From Homoserinibacter sp. YIM 151385 (GTDB lineage Bacteria; Actinomycetota; Actinomycetes; Actinomycetales; Microbacteriaceae), in NCBI RefSeq assembly GCF_027912415.1, contig NZ_CP115175.1:2294001-2358000 (forward strand): DNA of 64,000 bases, read 5' to 3'. The notes under the pieces were generated by a model. It worked only from the letters and a program-made list of their open reading frames with translations, searched no databases and had not been told where the DNA came from. Position 1 is the stretch's first letter; each line of letters opens with the position of its first letter. A program made the translations under genes and the position numbers. Below, piece by piece: positions 1-7,347 of the stretch.

Positions 1-86
1 AGGATGCTCTCCCAGACGTCCCCCCAGGTGCCGCGGATGCGGATGAACTCGTCCTTCACCTGCTGCTGGCGCGTCGTCAGTGACAT
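1..86 (-). CDS. Carboxymuconolactone decarboxylase family protein, N-terminal fragment (cut by window edge)
   Basis: Only the first 28 codons lie in the window. The start ATG at 86 has a good ribosome site (AGGAGAG) a few bases upstream, just after the stop of the neighbouring dehydrogenase gene. The visible peptide begins MSLTTRQQQVKDEF and continues through an RGTW motif, which resembles the N-terminus of a CMD (AhpD/PcaC superfamily) subgroup. If right, it is a second CMD gene at the end of this minus-strand operon, paired with the dehydrogenase before it. The assignment rests on a short stretch, so the family is likely but the function is unknown. Confidence 0.5.
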   Translation of the reverse strand, partial: MSLTTRQQQVKDEFIRIRGTWGDVWESI

Positions 87-100
87 GGTCTCTCCTTGCT

Positions 101-985
101 TCAGTGGCTGGAGTCCCGCTGGTCGATCCAGCGGGCGATCTCGGTGTGGTCGGCGGCGGGGTCGAGCTCCTCGGCCGCGGCGGCCCAGTGCTCGACCGCC
201 TGGAGGCCGAGCGCCGGCGTCACGCCGACGGCCTCGGCGAGCCGGGTCGCGATCCGCATGTCCTTGAGCATCAGGCGCAGCCCGAAGCCCGAGTCGTAGC
301 TGCCCGGCAGGATGAAGTTCGGCCACTTGTTGTCGGTCGAGCCGCTGCGGCCGCTCGAGCCGTTGACGATCGAGAGCACCACCTCGGGGTCGAGCCCGAA
401 GCGCTGCCCGGCGATCATGGCCTCGCTCGTCGCCCAGAGGTGGGTCGCCGACATGAGGTTGTTGAGCGCCTTGACGGCGTGTCCGGCGCCGATCCCGCCC
501 GCGCGGACGACGCGGCCGAGCAGCGCGAGCACCGGCTCGACGCGGGCGACCACCTCGTCCTCGCCGCCCACCATGATCGTCAGCCGGCCCTCCTCGGCGC
601 CGCGGACGCCGCCCGAGACGGGCGCGTCGACGAGCGCGATCCCGCGCGCGCCGAGCTCCTCGGCGAGCGCGCGGGTCCGGAGCGGCTCCGAGGAGCTCAT
701 GTCGATCACGACGGAGCCGGCCGCGAGCGCGGTCGCGACCGCCGCATCCCCGAGGACCGCCTCGACGACGCCCGAGTCGGGGAGCATGAGGATCACGAGC
801 TCGGCGGCCGCCGCCTCCGCCGCGGTGCCGACCGGCTGTCCGCCGGCGCGGGCGAGCTGCTCGCGCGCCGCCTCGGCGAGATCGAAGCCGAGAACCTCGT
901 GGCCGCCCGCGATGAGCCGGCCCGCCATGGGCGTGCCCATGCGGCCGAGGCCGATGAAGCCGATCCGGACCGGCGACTCAGGCAT
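101..985 (-). CDS. NAD(P)-dependent beta-hydroxyacid dehydrogenase (3-hydroxyisobutyrate dehydrogenase family), copy 1
   Basis: 294 aa, the full family length. The N-terminal Rossmann fold has the GLGRMGTPMA dinucleotide loop at residues 12-21. The substrate loop DAPVSGGVRGA is at about 120-130, and the catalytic lysine is K172 in GHAVKALNN. The family oxidises beta-hydroxyacids such as 3-hydroxyisobutyrate, tartronate semialdehyde (in reverse) or L-threonate. The start ATG overlaps the end of the upstream CMD gene by 8 bp, so the two are translationally coupled. A paralogue lies at 1777-2694, and the repeat suggests two successive oxidations or two substrates. The threonate-dehydrogenase (LtnD) subgroup fits the DUF1537 kinase 20 kb away, but the exact substrate cannot be read from the sequence. 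Confidence 0.88.
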   Translation of the reverse strand: MPESPVRIGFIGLGRMGTPMAGRLIAGGHEVLGFDLAEAAREQLARAGGQPVGTAAEAAAAELVILMLPDSGVVEAVLGDAAVATALAAGSVVIDMSSSEPLRTRALAEELGARGIALVDAPVSGGVRGAEEGRLTIMVGGEDEVVARVEPVLALLGRVVRAGGIGAGHAVKALNNLMSATHLWATSEAMIAGQRFGLDPEVVLSIVNGSSGRSGSTDNKWPNFILPGSYDSGFGLRLMLKDMRIATRLAEAVGVTPALGLQAVEHWAAAAEELDPAADHTEIARWIDQRDSSH

Positions 986-1376
986 CCCGCCCCTCCTCCT
1001 CGATGACGCGCTCCGCGACGCGGAAGGACTCGAGCGCCGCCGGGACGCCGACGTAGATCGCCGCCTGGAGGAGCACCTCCTGGATCTCGGCGACCGTCAC
1101 GCCGTTGCGCAGCGCGCCGCGCACGTGCACCCCGAGCTCGTGCGAGCGGTTGAGCGCCGTGAGCATGCCGAGGTTGAGCATCGAGCGGGTGCGGCGGTCG
1201 ATGCCGTCGCGCGACCACACCTCGCCCCAGCAGTACTCGGTCACGAGCTCCTGGATGGGGCGGGCGAACTCGCTCACCTGGTCGAGCGAGCGCTGCACGT
1301 GGTCCTCGCCGAGGACCTCCTTGCGGATCGCGATCCCGCGATCGTAGCTCTCGGCGTGGGTTCCCTCGCTGGTCAT
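978..1376 (-). CDS. 4-carboxymuconolactone decarboxylase-like (PcaC/CMD family) protein
   Basis: 132 aa, the usual size for a single-domain CMD protein. It shows the PcaC-like run EYCWGEVWSR near residue 48, followed by the helical RTRSMLNLGMLTALNR segment and LLQAAIYVGVPAA. There is no CxxC pair, so it is of the decarboxylase type rather than the AhpD peroxidase type. PcaC decarboxylates 4-carboxymuconolactone in protocatechuate breakdown, but no other protocatechuate gene is nearby. Here it sits between a cupin and a beta-hydroxyacid dehydrogenase, overlapping the cupin stop by 4 bp (ATGA) and the dehydrogenase start by 8 bp. A role on another lactone or keto-acid is more likely. Confidence 0.85.
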   Translation of the reverse strand: MTSEGTHAESYDRGIAIRKEVLGEDHVQRSLDQVSEFARPIQELVTEYCWGEVWSRDGIDRRTRSMLNLGMLTALNRSHELGVHVRGALRNGVTVAEIQEVLLQAAIYVGVPAALESFRVAERVIEEEGRDA

Positions 1377-1780
1377 GACGCCTCGTCCTCTCCGGCCGCG
1401 GGGGCCGCGTACTCCTCGTCGGCGACCGGCTGCTCCCAGCTCGTCACGCCGAGCGAGATCGCGGTGTGGACGAGGAAGCTGTCGGCGGCCGCGCCGTGCC
1501 AGTGGCGCTCGCCGCCGGGCACCCAGACCACGTCGCCGGCGCGGAGCACCTCGACGGGTCCGCCCTCCGACTGGATGCGGCCGCGGCCCGCGAGCACCTG
1601 GATGATCTGACCCTGCTCGTGCCGGTGCCAGTGGGTGCGCGCACCCGGCGTGAAGTCGACCGTGTTGATGGTGACGCCGTCAGTGGCGGGCATCGTCAGG
1701 TAGGGGTAGGCGTCGCCCGAGAACTGGGAGCCCGGCTTCCCGGCGATCCCGGCCTGCCGGTGCGGGGGGATGATGATCAT
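1373..1780 (-). CDS. Small cupin-domain metalloprotein, resembling bacterial cupin hydroxynitrile lyases
   Basis: 135 aa single-domain cupin. Motif 1 contains H50, H52, H54 and Q58, and motif 2 contains H93 in GGERHWHGA. The set H52/H54/Q58/H93 matches the usual three-His-one-Gln metal site of the small cupins that include Mn-dependent hydroxynitrile lyases. Automatic annotation often names this family a cyanohydrin lyase, but most members are uncharacterised. It overlaps the upstream dehydrogenase gene and the downstream CMD gene by 4 bp each, so it belongs to the same operon. Cupins often sit beside CMD proteins in catabolic operons, so a lyase, isomerase or decarboxylase step on a hydroxy or keto intermediate is an inference. 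Confidence 0.8.
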   Translation of the reverse strand: MIIIPPHRQAGIAGKPGSQFSGDAYPYLTMPATDGVTINTVDFTPGARTHWHRHEQGQIIQVLAGRGRIQSEGGPVEVLRAGDVVWVPGGERHWHGAAADSFLVHTAISLGVTSWEQPVADEEYAAPAAGEDEAS

Positions 1781-2694
1781 GCGGTCTCCTGTCCGCTCGC
1801 GTCGTGCAGGCGGACCCCGCCCGAGACGTCGCCGATCGCATCGACGACGGTGTTGCTGATCCGGTCGGCGTAGCCGAGGGAGCGCGCGAGCCCGAAGGCG
1901 GCGACGGGGCCGGGGGCGTTGAGGCTCGCGACGCCGAGCTCGGCGACGAGGTCGAGGTACAGCGCGACGTCCTTGAGCATGAGGGTGTTCGTCAGCCCGC
2001 CCTCGAGGTAGTCGCCCTGGATGATGTGCGGGAAGCGGTTGAGGCTCGCGAAGCTCACCCCCGAGCTCGCGTTGATGACGTCGAGCACGGTCTCGAGGTC
2101 GAGCTCCGCCTTGCGCGCGGCGACCATGACCTCGGCGGTCGCGGAGAGCGTGACCGCGTTGAGGAAGTTGTTGAGCAGCTTCACGGTGTGCCCCGCGCCG
2201 CTCGGTCCGCAGTGGAAGACCTTCGCGGCGATGTGCTCAAGCTGCGGGCGCACCTCGTCGAGCGCCTCGGCCTCGCCGCCCACCATGAGCGTCAGGGCGC
2301 CCTTCTCCGCGGCGGCGGCGCCGCCCGAGATGCCGGCGTCGAGGTAGCGCGCGCCGCGGGCCGCGAGGTCGGCGGCGATGCGCCGGGTCGAGGCGGGCGA
2401 GGAGGTCGACAGGTCGATGACGATCTGCCCCTCGAGGACGGCCTCGAGCACGGCCGGATCGCCGTAGAGCACCGACTCGACGACGCGGCTGTCGGGCAGC
2501 GAGAGCATGACGACGTCGCTCCCGGCCACCACCTCCCGCGCGTCGGCGGCGGCGACGGCCCCGAGCTCCTCGGCGGCGCCGGCGCGGGCGTCGAAGCCGA
2601 GCACCTCGACCCCGCCGCGCACGAGGCACGCGGTCATCCGGCCGCCCATGTTGCCGAGGCCGATGAAGCCGACCCGGGTCGCGGCGCCGCTCAT
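1777..2694 (-). CDS. NAD(P)-dependent beta-hydroxyacid dehydrogenase (3-hydroxyisobutyrate dehydrogenase family), copy 2
   Basis: 305 aa. A Rossmann GLGNMGGRM loop stands near residue 11, the ISGGAAAAEKG substrate loop follows mid-protein, and the catalytic lysine lies in GHTVKLLNNFLNA. I chose ATG 2694 because it overlaps the upstream SDR stop in an ATGA arrangement and has GGAGG at a sensible distance. The GTG nine bases further up is too close to that site. It is a diverged paralogue of the gene at 101-985, not a recent copy. In this operon it follows an SDR and precedes the cupin. The likely reaction is oxidation of a beta-hydroxyacid, or reduction of a semialdehyde, with an unknown substrate. 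Confidence 0.87.
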   Translation of the reverse strand: MSGAATRVGFIGLGNMGGRMTACLVRGGVEVLGFDARAGAAEELGAVAAADAREVVAGSDVVMLSLPDSRVVESVLYGDPAVLEAVLEGQIVIDLSTSSPASTRRIAADLAARGARYLDAGISGGAAAAEKGALTLMVGGEAEALDEVRPQLEHIAAKVFHCGPSGAGHTVKLLNNFLNAVTLSATAEVMVAARKAELDLETVLDVINASSGVSFASLNRFPHIIQGDYLEGGLTNTLMLKDVALYLDLVAELGVASLNAPGPVAAFGLARSLGYADRISNTVVDAIGDVSGGVRLHDASGQETA

Positions 2695-3554
2695 CGGGTC
2701 CACCCCTCCGAGTACATCTGCGCGTCGACGGCCGCGGCATCCCAGGCGCCCGCGCCGCCCGAGGGGCGGACGGTGTTGACGATGGAGGCGCCGCCGTCGA
2801 CGGCGAGGATCTCGCCCGTCATGTAGGCGGCGTCCTCGCTGAGCACGAAGGCGACGGCGCCCGCGATCTCCTCGGCGCGACCGGCGCGGCGCAGGGGCGT
2901 CGTGGAGGCGCGCTGCTCCATGTCGTTCTTCCCGCCGGTCGTCGTCGCGGCCGCGGCGAACAGCTCGGTCGGGACGATGCCCGGCGCGACGCCGTTGACG
3001 CGGATGCCGAGCGGCCCGCCGTAGACGGCCGCCGCGTGGACGAGGCCCACGACCGCGTGCTTGGAGGTCTGGTAGGGCAGGAGGTCGGCGGCGCCCGTGT
3101 GCCCGGCGATCGAGGCGGTGACGGCGATCGCGCCGCGGGTGCCCTGCTCGCGGTAGGCGCGGAATGCGGCCCGCAGGCCGAGGAACTGGCCGCGGACGTT
3201 CACCGCCATGACCCGCTCGAAGTCGTCGACCTCGAGCTCGGTGAGCTCGGCGAAGCTGCCGAAGATGCCCGCGTTGAGGTGGTGGAGGTCGACCCGGCCG
3301 AAGCGCTCGACCGCGGCCCGCATGTAGCCGGCGACGTCCTCCTCGGAGGCGATGTCGGCGCGGACGGCGAGCGCCTCGCCCGGGAGCGCCTCGGCCGTCG
3401 CGGTCGCCTTGTCGAGGTCGATGTCGACCGCGACGACGCGCGCGCCGTCGGCGGCCAGTCGCTCGGCGGAGGCGCGGCCGAGCCCGGATCCCGCCCCCGT
3501 GACGACGGCGACCTGTCCGGCGAAGCGGCCCTGGCCGGTCCCGCTGCTCTGCAT
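2691..3554 (-). CDS. SDR-family oxidoreductase
   Basis: 287 aa classical short-chain dehydrogenase. The cofactor loop TGAGSGLGRA is near residue 20. An acidic residue follows strand 2 (VVAVDIDL), so NAD is favoured over NADP. The NAG motif (HLNAG) and the YQTSK active-site pair are intact. ATG 3554 is preceded by GAAGGAG at 6 nt spacing, which decides the start over an in-frame GTG 15 bases upstream. The 3-prime end carries an ATGA overlap with the dehydrogenase gene. As the first redox enzyme after the lactonase gene, it could oxidise a cyclic sugar or polyol to the lactone that the metallo-hydrolases open. That order is inferred from context. Confidence 0.85.
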   Translation of the reverse strand: MQSSGTGQGRFAGQVAVVTGAGSGLGRASAERLAADGARVVAVDIDLDKATATAEALPGEALAVRADIASEEDVAGYMRAAVERFGRVDLHHLNAGIFGSFAELTELEVDDFERVMAVNVRGQFLGLRAAFRAYREQGTRGAIAVTASIAGHTGAADLLPYQTSKHAVVGLVHAAAVYGGPLGIRVNGVAPGIVPTELFAAAATTTGGKNDMEQRASTTPLRRAGRAEEIAGAVAFVLSEDAAYMTGEILAVDGGASIVNTVRPSGGAGAWDAAAVDAQMYSEGWTR

Positions 3555-3565
3555 CTCGTGCTCCT

Positions 3566-4408
3566 TCACTCGGCGGTGCCGATGGTGGCGGCGATCCCGG
3601 CCAGCGGGCCGGTCTCGACTGGGGTGAACCGCGCGAGGGTCGCGGGGTCGTGGCCGGCGACGAGGTGGCGGGCGCGTCCTTCGTCGATGAGCTGCTGCAC
3701 CGTGTCGAAGCCGCGGTACATGGCGGGGAGGTCGGCGACGAAGGCGAAGGGCATGTCCGCCTCGAGCTCCTCGTAGTAGTGCAGCGAGTCGGAGGCGAGG
3801 AGCACGGGGCCCTCGGAGGTCTCGACGAGCACGATGCTCTGGCCGGGCGTGTGGCCGCCGACCTCCATCACGATGACGCCGGGCGCGACCTCGACGGACC
3901 CGCGGAAGGTGGAGATCCGCCCGGCCTCGTGGGCGGCGCGGAGCTCGGCGAGCTCCTCGTCCTCGACGGAGTGGTGGAACTGCGTGCGTCCCGCGAGCGG
4001 GCCGAGCCAGAAGTCGAGCTCGGCCTGCGCGATGACGACGGGGGAGTCGGGGAAGAGCCCGAGGTTGCCGATGTGGTCGTAGTGGGCGTGCGTGACGACG
4101 ACGACGGGCGCGGAGGCCGGGTCGATGTCGAGGGCGCGGTACGCCTCGGCGGGGTCGATCACGAAGGTGCGCCGGCGGACCTCGCCGCCGTGCCGGGAGA
4201 AGCCGGTGTCGACGAGGATCGTGCGCTCGCCGTCCTGGATGACCCAGACGAAGTAGTCCATGCCGATCGGGTCGTCCGGCTGCCCGTAGATGTGGTGGTT
4301 GAGGTACACGTCGGACTTCGTCGTGGCGCGCTCGCCGTACTTGACGATCGTGACGCGGTACCGGCCGCGGGCGGCGGGCGCCTCGCGATCGCGGGGGGCT
4401 GTGCTCAT
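3566..4408 (-). CDS. MBL-fold metallo-hydrolase of the N-acyl homoserine lactonase family (lactonase 1)
   Basis: 280 aa, with the metal motif H107-A-H109-Y-D111-H112 and a later GGHTPGQS that supplies the next histidine. LLASDSLHYYEE carries the bridging aspartate and GHDP near the C-terminus the last histidine. Overall layout and size match the AiiA-type di-zinc lactonases. The start ATG is 9 nt after GAGGAGG and just downstream of a GntR-type palindrome at 4434-4454. No quorum-sensing genes are near, and the operon encodes dehydrogenases and sugar-type transporters. A metabolic lactonase for a sugar lactone is therefore more likely than quorum quenching. A related gene is at 5286-6095. Confidence 0.85.
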   Translation of the reverse strand: MSTAPRDREAPAARGRYRVTIVKYGERATTKSDVYLNHHIYGQPDDPIGMDYFVWVIQDGERTILVDTGFSRHGGEVRRRTFVIDPAEAYRALDIDPASAPVVVVTHAHYDHIGNLGLFPDSPVVIAQAELDFWLGPLAGRTQFHHSVEDEELAELRAAHEAGRISTFRGSVEVAPGVIVMEVGGHTPGQSIVLVETSEGPVLLASDSLHYYEELEADMPFAFVADLPAMYRGFDTVQQLIDEGRARHLVAGHDPATLARFTPVETGPLAGIAATIGTAE

Positions 4409-4433
4409 GATCCGGGACCTCCTCGTCCGTTGG

Positions 4434-4454
4434 ATTGTATGACAGTCATTCAAT
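4434..4454. promoter_or_regulatory. GntR-type operator 1 (palindrome)
   Basis: ATTGTATGAC and GTCATTCAAT flank a single A, making a 21-bp palindrome with one mismatched pair. It sits 26 bp upstream of the lactonase 1 start and downstream of the GntR gene. Similar palindromes occur at 6186-6202 and 6281-6297. The shape is that of a FadR/GntR-family site, and the obvious ligand is the regulator at 4522-5232. Confidence 0.7.
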
Positions 4455-4521
4455 CGTAGTCGATCGGCGGCGTCGAGCGACCACCCGACCGCGGGGCGGT
4501 CGGGTCGACGGCATCGGGCGC

Positions 4522-5232
4522 CTAGTCCTGCGGGGCCGGGACGGCCTGCAGGCTCGCGAGGGCCGTGCGCGCCGCCGTGCGGATGTGCTCGGCGGTGAGC
4601 GCGGAGGCCCGCGGCGCGTCCCGCTCGGCGATCGCCGCGACGATCGCGCGCAGCTCGCCGACGACCTCGACCGAGCGGCCGCTCTCCGCCAGCGAGGTCG
4701 CCCGGAGCACCTGCACGCGGGCCTGGATCCCCTCGAGCAGCTGCTGCAGGGCGCCGCTCGCGGCGCCCTCGATGAGCACGACGTAGAACTGGTTCTTCGA
4801 GGCGAGCACCTCGCGCACCTCGGTGCTCGCGTGCGCGACCCGCTCGAACTCGTCGACCGTCTCCCCCAGCCGCCGGACCTGATCCTGCGAGGCGCGCTCG
4901 ACGAAGCGCTGGACGACGAGCGACTCGAGCGAGGCGCGGACCTCGTAGAGATCGATCGCGTCGTCGAGCGAGGGGGCGCTCACGATCGCGCCGCGCTGCG
5001 GCACCACCGTCACGAGCCCCTCGGAGGCGAGCTCGCGGATCGCCTCGCGCACCGTCGTGCGCGAGACGCCGAGCGACTCGATGAGCTCGCGCTCGACGAG
5101 CCGCTGGCCCGGGGTCAGCTGGAAGTCGAGGATCGCCTGCCGCAGCGCGGCGATGACCTGCTCGCGGAGCGGCGCCGCGACCCGGCCGACGGGCTCGGTC
5201 GACCAGGAGGCGGAGAGCGAGTTGCTGAGCAT
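4522..5232 (-). CDS. GntR-family transcriptional regulator (FadR subfamily, FCD domain)
   Basis: 236 aa. The N-terminal winged helix (residues about 20-85) includes LGVSRTTVREAIRELASEG and the wing VPQRGAIV. The rest is an all-helical FCD ligand domain beginning LYEVRASLES. Regulators of this type usually bind a pathway acid and release the operator. It lies between the two metallo-hydrolase genes on the same strand. The ATG at 5232 has no clear ribosome site, so the exact start is uncertain. Three matching palindromes in the surrounding promoters make it the probable controller of both the minus-strand catabolic operon and the plus-strand transporter operon. Confidence 0.85.
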   Translation of the reverse strand: MLSNSLSASWSTEPVGRVAAPLREQVIAALRQAILDFQLTPGQRLVERELIESLGVSRTTVREAIRELASEGLVTVVPQRGAIVSAPSLDDAIDLYEVRASLESLVVQRFVERASQDQVRRLGETVDEFERVAHASTEVREVLASKNQFYVVLIEGAASGALQQLLEGIQARVQVLRATSLAESGRSVEVVGELRAIVAAIAERDAPRASALTAEHIRTAARTALASLQAVPAPQD

Positions 5233-5285
5233 GGCAACAAGAGTAGGCGCGCTCGCCCGATCCGCGGTCCCGTCGACGTTCCCGG

Positions 5286-6095
5286 TCACCCGAGTACGTT
5301 CGCGACATCGGCCGCGCGCCCGGGGGCCGCGGGATAGCGATCGCGGACGCGCGCGTCGTGTCCCGGGATCACGGTCGCGCCGGTCTCGGCGGCGAGGCGG
5401 TTGATGAAGGCGAGGCCCTGCTTCATCTCCTCGAGGTCCGTGTGGGCGAAGAAGGGCCACTCGTGCTCGATCTGCTCGTAGAAGTGCGCCGCGTCGACGG
5501 CGAGGATGAGGCCGCCGTCGGCCGTGTCGATGCGCGTGAGCAGCTCGCCGGGGCAGTGGCCGCCGATCGGGTAGACGGTGATCCCGGGGAAGACCTCGGT
5601 CTCCTCGTCGATGAGCCGGAGCCGGCCCTCCTCTTCGGCCCGCTTGACGGGCTCCAGATTCTCGGCCGTGGTGAACTCGCCCTCGAGCTGGCCGGCCTGC
5701 CACTTGCCGAACCAGTAGTCGTACTCGGCGCGGCCGGAGACGATCTGCGCGTTCTCGAAGAGGTGCAGCTCGCCGATGTGGTCGTAGTGGAAGTGCGAGG
5801 TGATGACCATGTCGACCTCGGCCGGGTCGACCCCGGCGAGCTCGAGGCCGACGGGCGGCGGCGTCACGCTGATCTCGCCGAGCCAGTCGCGCGCCGGGAT
5901 GTCGTAGCCGGTGTCGACGAGGATCGTCGTCTCCCCGGCGCGGAGCACCCAGAAGTTGTAGTCCATGTCGAGATCGCCGTCCGGGAGGCCGTACTGGGCG
6001 TAGTCGTGCAGGACGTCGCTGCGGCGCACGACGCGCTCGCCGTACTTGACCTGCCAGACGGTGATGGGGCTCGTCGAGCCCTGCGTTTCAGCCAC
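5286..6095 (-). CDS. MBL-fold metallo-hydrolase of the N-acyl homoserine lactonase family (lactonase 2)
   Basis: 269 aa from a GTG start at 6095, preceded by GAGGAGG. The metal motif is H101-F-H103-Y-D105-H106, then GGHCPGE, LAVDAAHFYEQ and PGHDA complete the di-metal site. It is a diverged paralogue of lactonase 1, sharing the VKYGER and MDY start signatures and domain order. Its promoter region carries a GntR-type palindrome at 6186-6202, and the regulator gene follows 53 bp after its stop. Two different lactonases in one regulon suggest two lactones, or two anomers or ring sizes, of one pathway. The substrate is unknown. Confidence 0.83.
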   Translation of the reverse strand: MAETQGSTSPITVWQVKYGERVVRRSDVLHDYAQYGLPDGDLDMDYNFWVLRAGETTILVDTGYDIPARDWLGEISVTPPPVGLELAGVDPAEVDMVITSHFHYDHIGELHLFENAQIVSGRAEYDYWFGKWQAGQLEGEFTTAENLEPVKRAEEEGRLRLIDEETEVFPGITVYPIGGHCPGELLTRIDTADGGLILAVDAAHFYEQIEHEWPFFAHTDLEEMKQGLAFINRLAAETGATVIPGHDARVRDRYPAAPGRAADVANVLG

Positions 6096-6185
6096 GGATC
6101 CTCCTCGATCGTTCGGGACAGCACGGGTGCCGGCGGTCCGTCCGATCGGGAGTCCGGATGCGGCGGCGGGCCCGGCGAGGCTGAC

Positions 6186-6202
6186 TATATGACCGTCATA
6201 CA
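6186..6202. promoter_or_regulatory. GntR-type operator 2 (palindrome)
   Basis: TATATGAC and GTCATACA flank one C. Seven of eight arm positions pair. It lies 90 bp upstream of the lactonase 2 start, in the divergent region shared with the transporter operon. Same spacing and core (ATGACnGTCAT) as the operator at 4434-4454. Confidence 0.68.
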
Positions 6203-6240
6203 AAATTGCGCAAGCGTCCGGATCCGGCCGAGAAAAGTGC

Positions 6241-6297
6241 TTGACAGTCCATCGTCTGCCGGTCATACAATGCTCGCAATTGTACGACGATCGTACA
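6241..6297 (+). promoter_or_regulatory. Promoter with GntR-type operator 3 for the first transporter operon
   Basis: TTGACA (6241-6246) and TACAAT (6266-6271) form a sigma-70-like promoter with a rather long 19-bp spacer. At 6281-6297, TGTACGAC and ATCGTACA flank one G, with seven of eight arm pairs matching. This palindrome has the geometry of operators 1 and 2 and would cover the transcription start, as expected for repression. A further half site, GTCATACAAT, overlaps the -10 at 6262-6271. Confidence 0.65.
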
Positions 6298-6354
6298 TTC
6301 CCCGGCTGACCCGGCCGGCGGACACAGCCCCCGAGCACGATGAGGTGTGAGGCA

Positions 6355-7320
6355 ATGAAGCGAATCCTGGGAGGTGCCGTCGCGCTGGTCGCGGCGGTCG
6401 CCCTCGCCGCATGCTCCTCCGGAGCGACCCCCGGCGAGACCACCGGCGACGACGGGGAGAAGACCCTCGGCATCGTCGCCTACATCGGCAACAACGCCAT
6501 CAACCAGCAGGCCATCCGCGGCGCGACCACCGTCGCCGAGGAGAACGGCTGGACCGTCAAGGTGACCGACACGCAGGGCAGCGCCGACGAGGCCAACGCC
6601 ACCATGTCGTCCTACGCGAACCAGGGCGTCGACGGCATCCTCGTCCTCGTCTTCGCCTCCACCGCGATCGGCCAGGGGCTCCAGGCGGCGAAGGCCGCCG
6701 GCGTCCCCGTCATCTCGTGGGGCGGCGGCGAGGCCGACGGCATCGTCGCCACCACGAGCAACGAGGCGGTCGGCAAGGCCTCCGCCGACGCGCTCGTCGA
6801 GGAGATGGGCGACGAGGGCGACCTGCTCGCCCTCACCTTCCACCCCGGGAAGCTCTGCCTCGACCACCAGAACGAGTTCGACGCGGCCGTCGCCGAGACC
6901 GAGCTCGACATCACCTACAACGAGGTCGTCGTGCCCGGCCAGCAGCAGTCGGCGACGAACTTCACCGCCGCCTGGCTCACCAACCACCCGGAGGGGCAGG
7001 GCAACTACGGCATCTGGACCTGCTGGGACGAGCCCATGGAGGGCATCACCGCCGCCCTCAAGCAGGCCGGCCGCACGGACGTGAAGACCTTCAGCACCAA
7101 CGGCAGCGCGCCCGGCATCCTCGACGTCCAGTCGGGCGAGGTCACCTCGGTCGTCTGGCAGCCCTCGGAGGACGAGGGCGCCGCGCTCATGGAGACCCTG
7201 ATCGAGGCGATCGAGGCCGGCGACTCGTGGGAGCCCGAGGTCCTCAAGATCGACGGCGTCGTCGTCGACGCGTCGAACGTCGACGACTTCATCGCCGAGC
7301 ACCCCGACGCCGTCCAGTAG
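6355..7320 (+). CDS. Sugar-type ABC transporter substrate-binding lipoprotein (A1)
   Basis: 321 aa. The lipoprotein signal peptide starts MKRILGGAVALV and ends in the lipobox LAAC with Cys20. The mature part is a periplasmic-binding-protein type 1 fold (RbsB/Peripla_BP_4 class). ATG 6355 was chosen over an ATG 15 bases upstream because it starts directly at the basic n-region. It is immediately followed by a paralogue (A2, 7348-8319) sharing about half its residues, including EKTLGIVA/QKTLGIVA at the mature start and ALKQAGRTDVK near the end. One ATPase and one permease follow, so both proteins probably feed the same importer. The ligand is unknown. Confidence 0.88.
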   Translation: MKRILGGAVALVAAVALAACSSGATPGETTGDDGEKTLGIVAYIGNNAINQQAIRGATTVAEENGWTVKVTDTQGSADEANATMSSYANQGVDGILVLVFASTAIGQGLQAAKAAGVPVISWGGGEADGIVATTSNEAVGKASADALVEEMGDEGDLLALTFHPGKLCLDHQNEFDAAVAETELDITYNEVVVPGQQQSATNFTAAWLTNHPEGQGNYGIWTCWDEPMEGITAALKQAGRTDVKTFSTNGSAPGILDVQSGEVTSVVWQPSEDEGAALMETLIEAIEAGDSWEPEVLKIDGVVVDASNVDDFIAEHPDAVQ

Positions 7321-7347
7321 CCACCCGGAGAAGAGGAAGTGAATTCG

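Noticed and set aside
978-1780. A protocatechuate (beta-ketoadipate) pathway, suggested by the PcaC-like protein
   Set aside because: No pcaGH, pcaB, pcaD, pcaIJ or pcaF genes are present, and the operon is built from sugar-type transporters and beta-hydroxyacid dehydrogenases.
3566-6095. A quorum-quenching system based on the two AHL-lactonase-family proteins
   Set aside because: No LuxI/LuxR-type genes or signal transport are present. The surrounding dehydrogenases, binding proteins and shared GntR sites support metabolic lactone hydrolysis.
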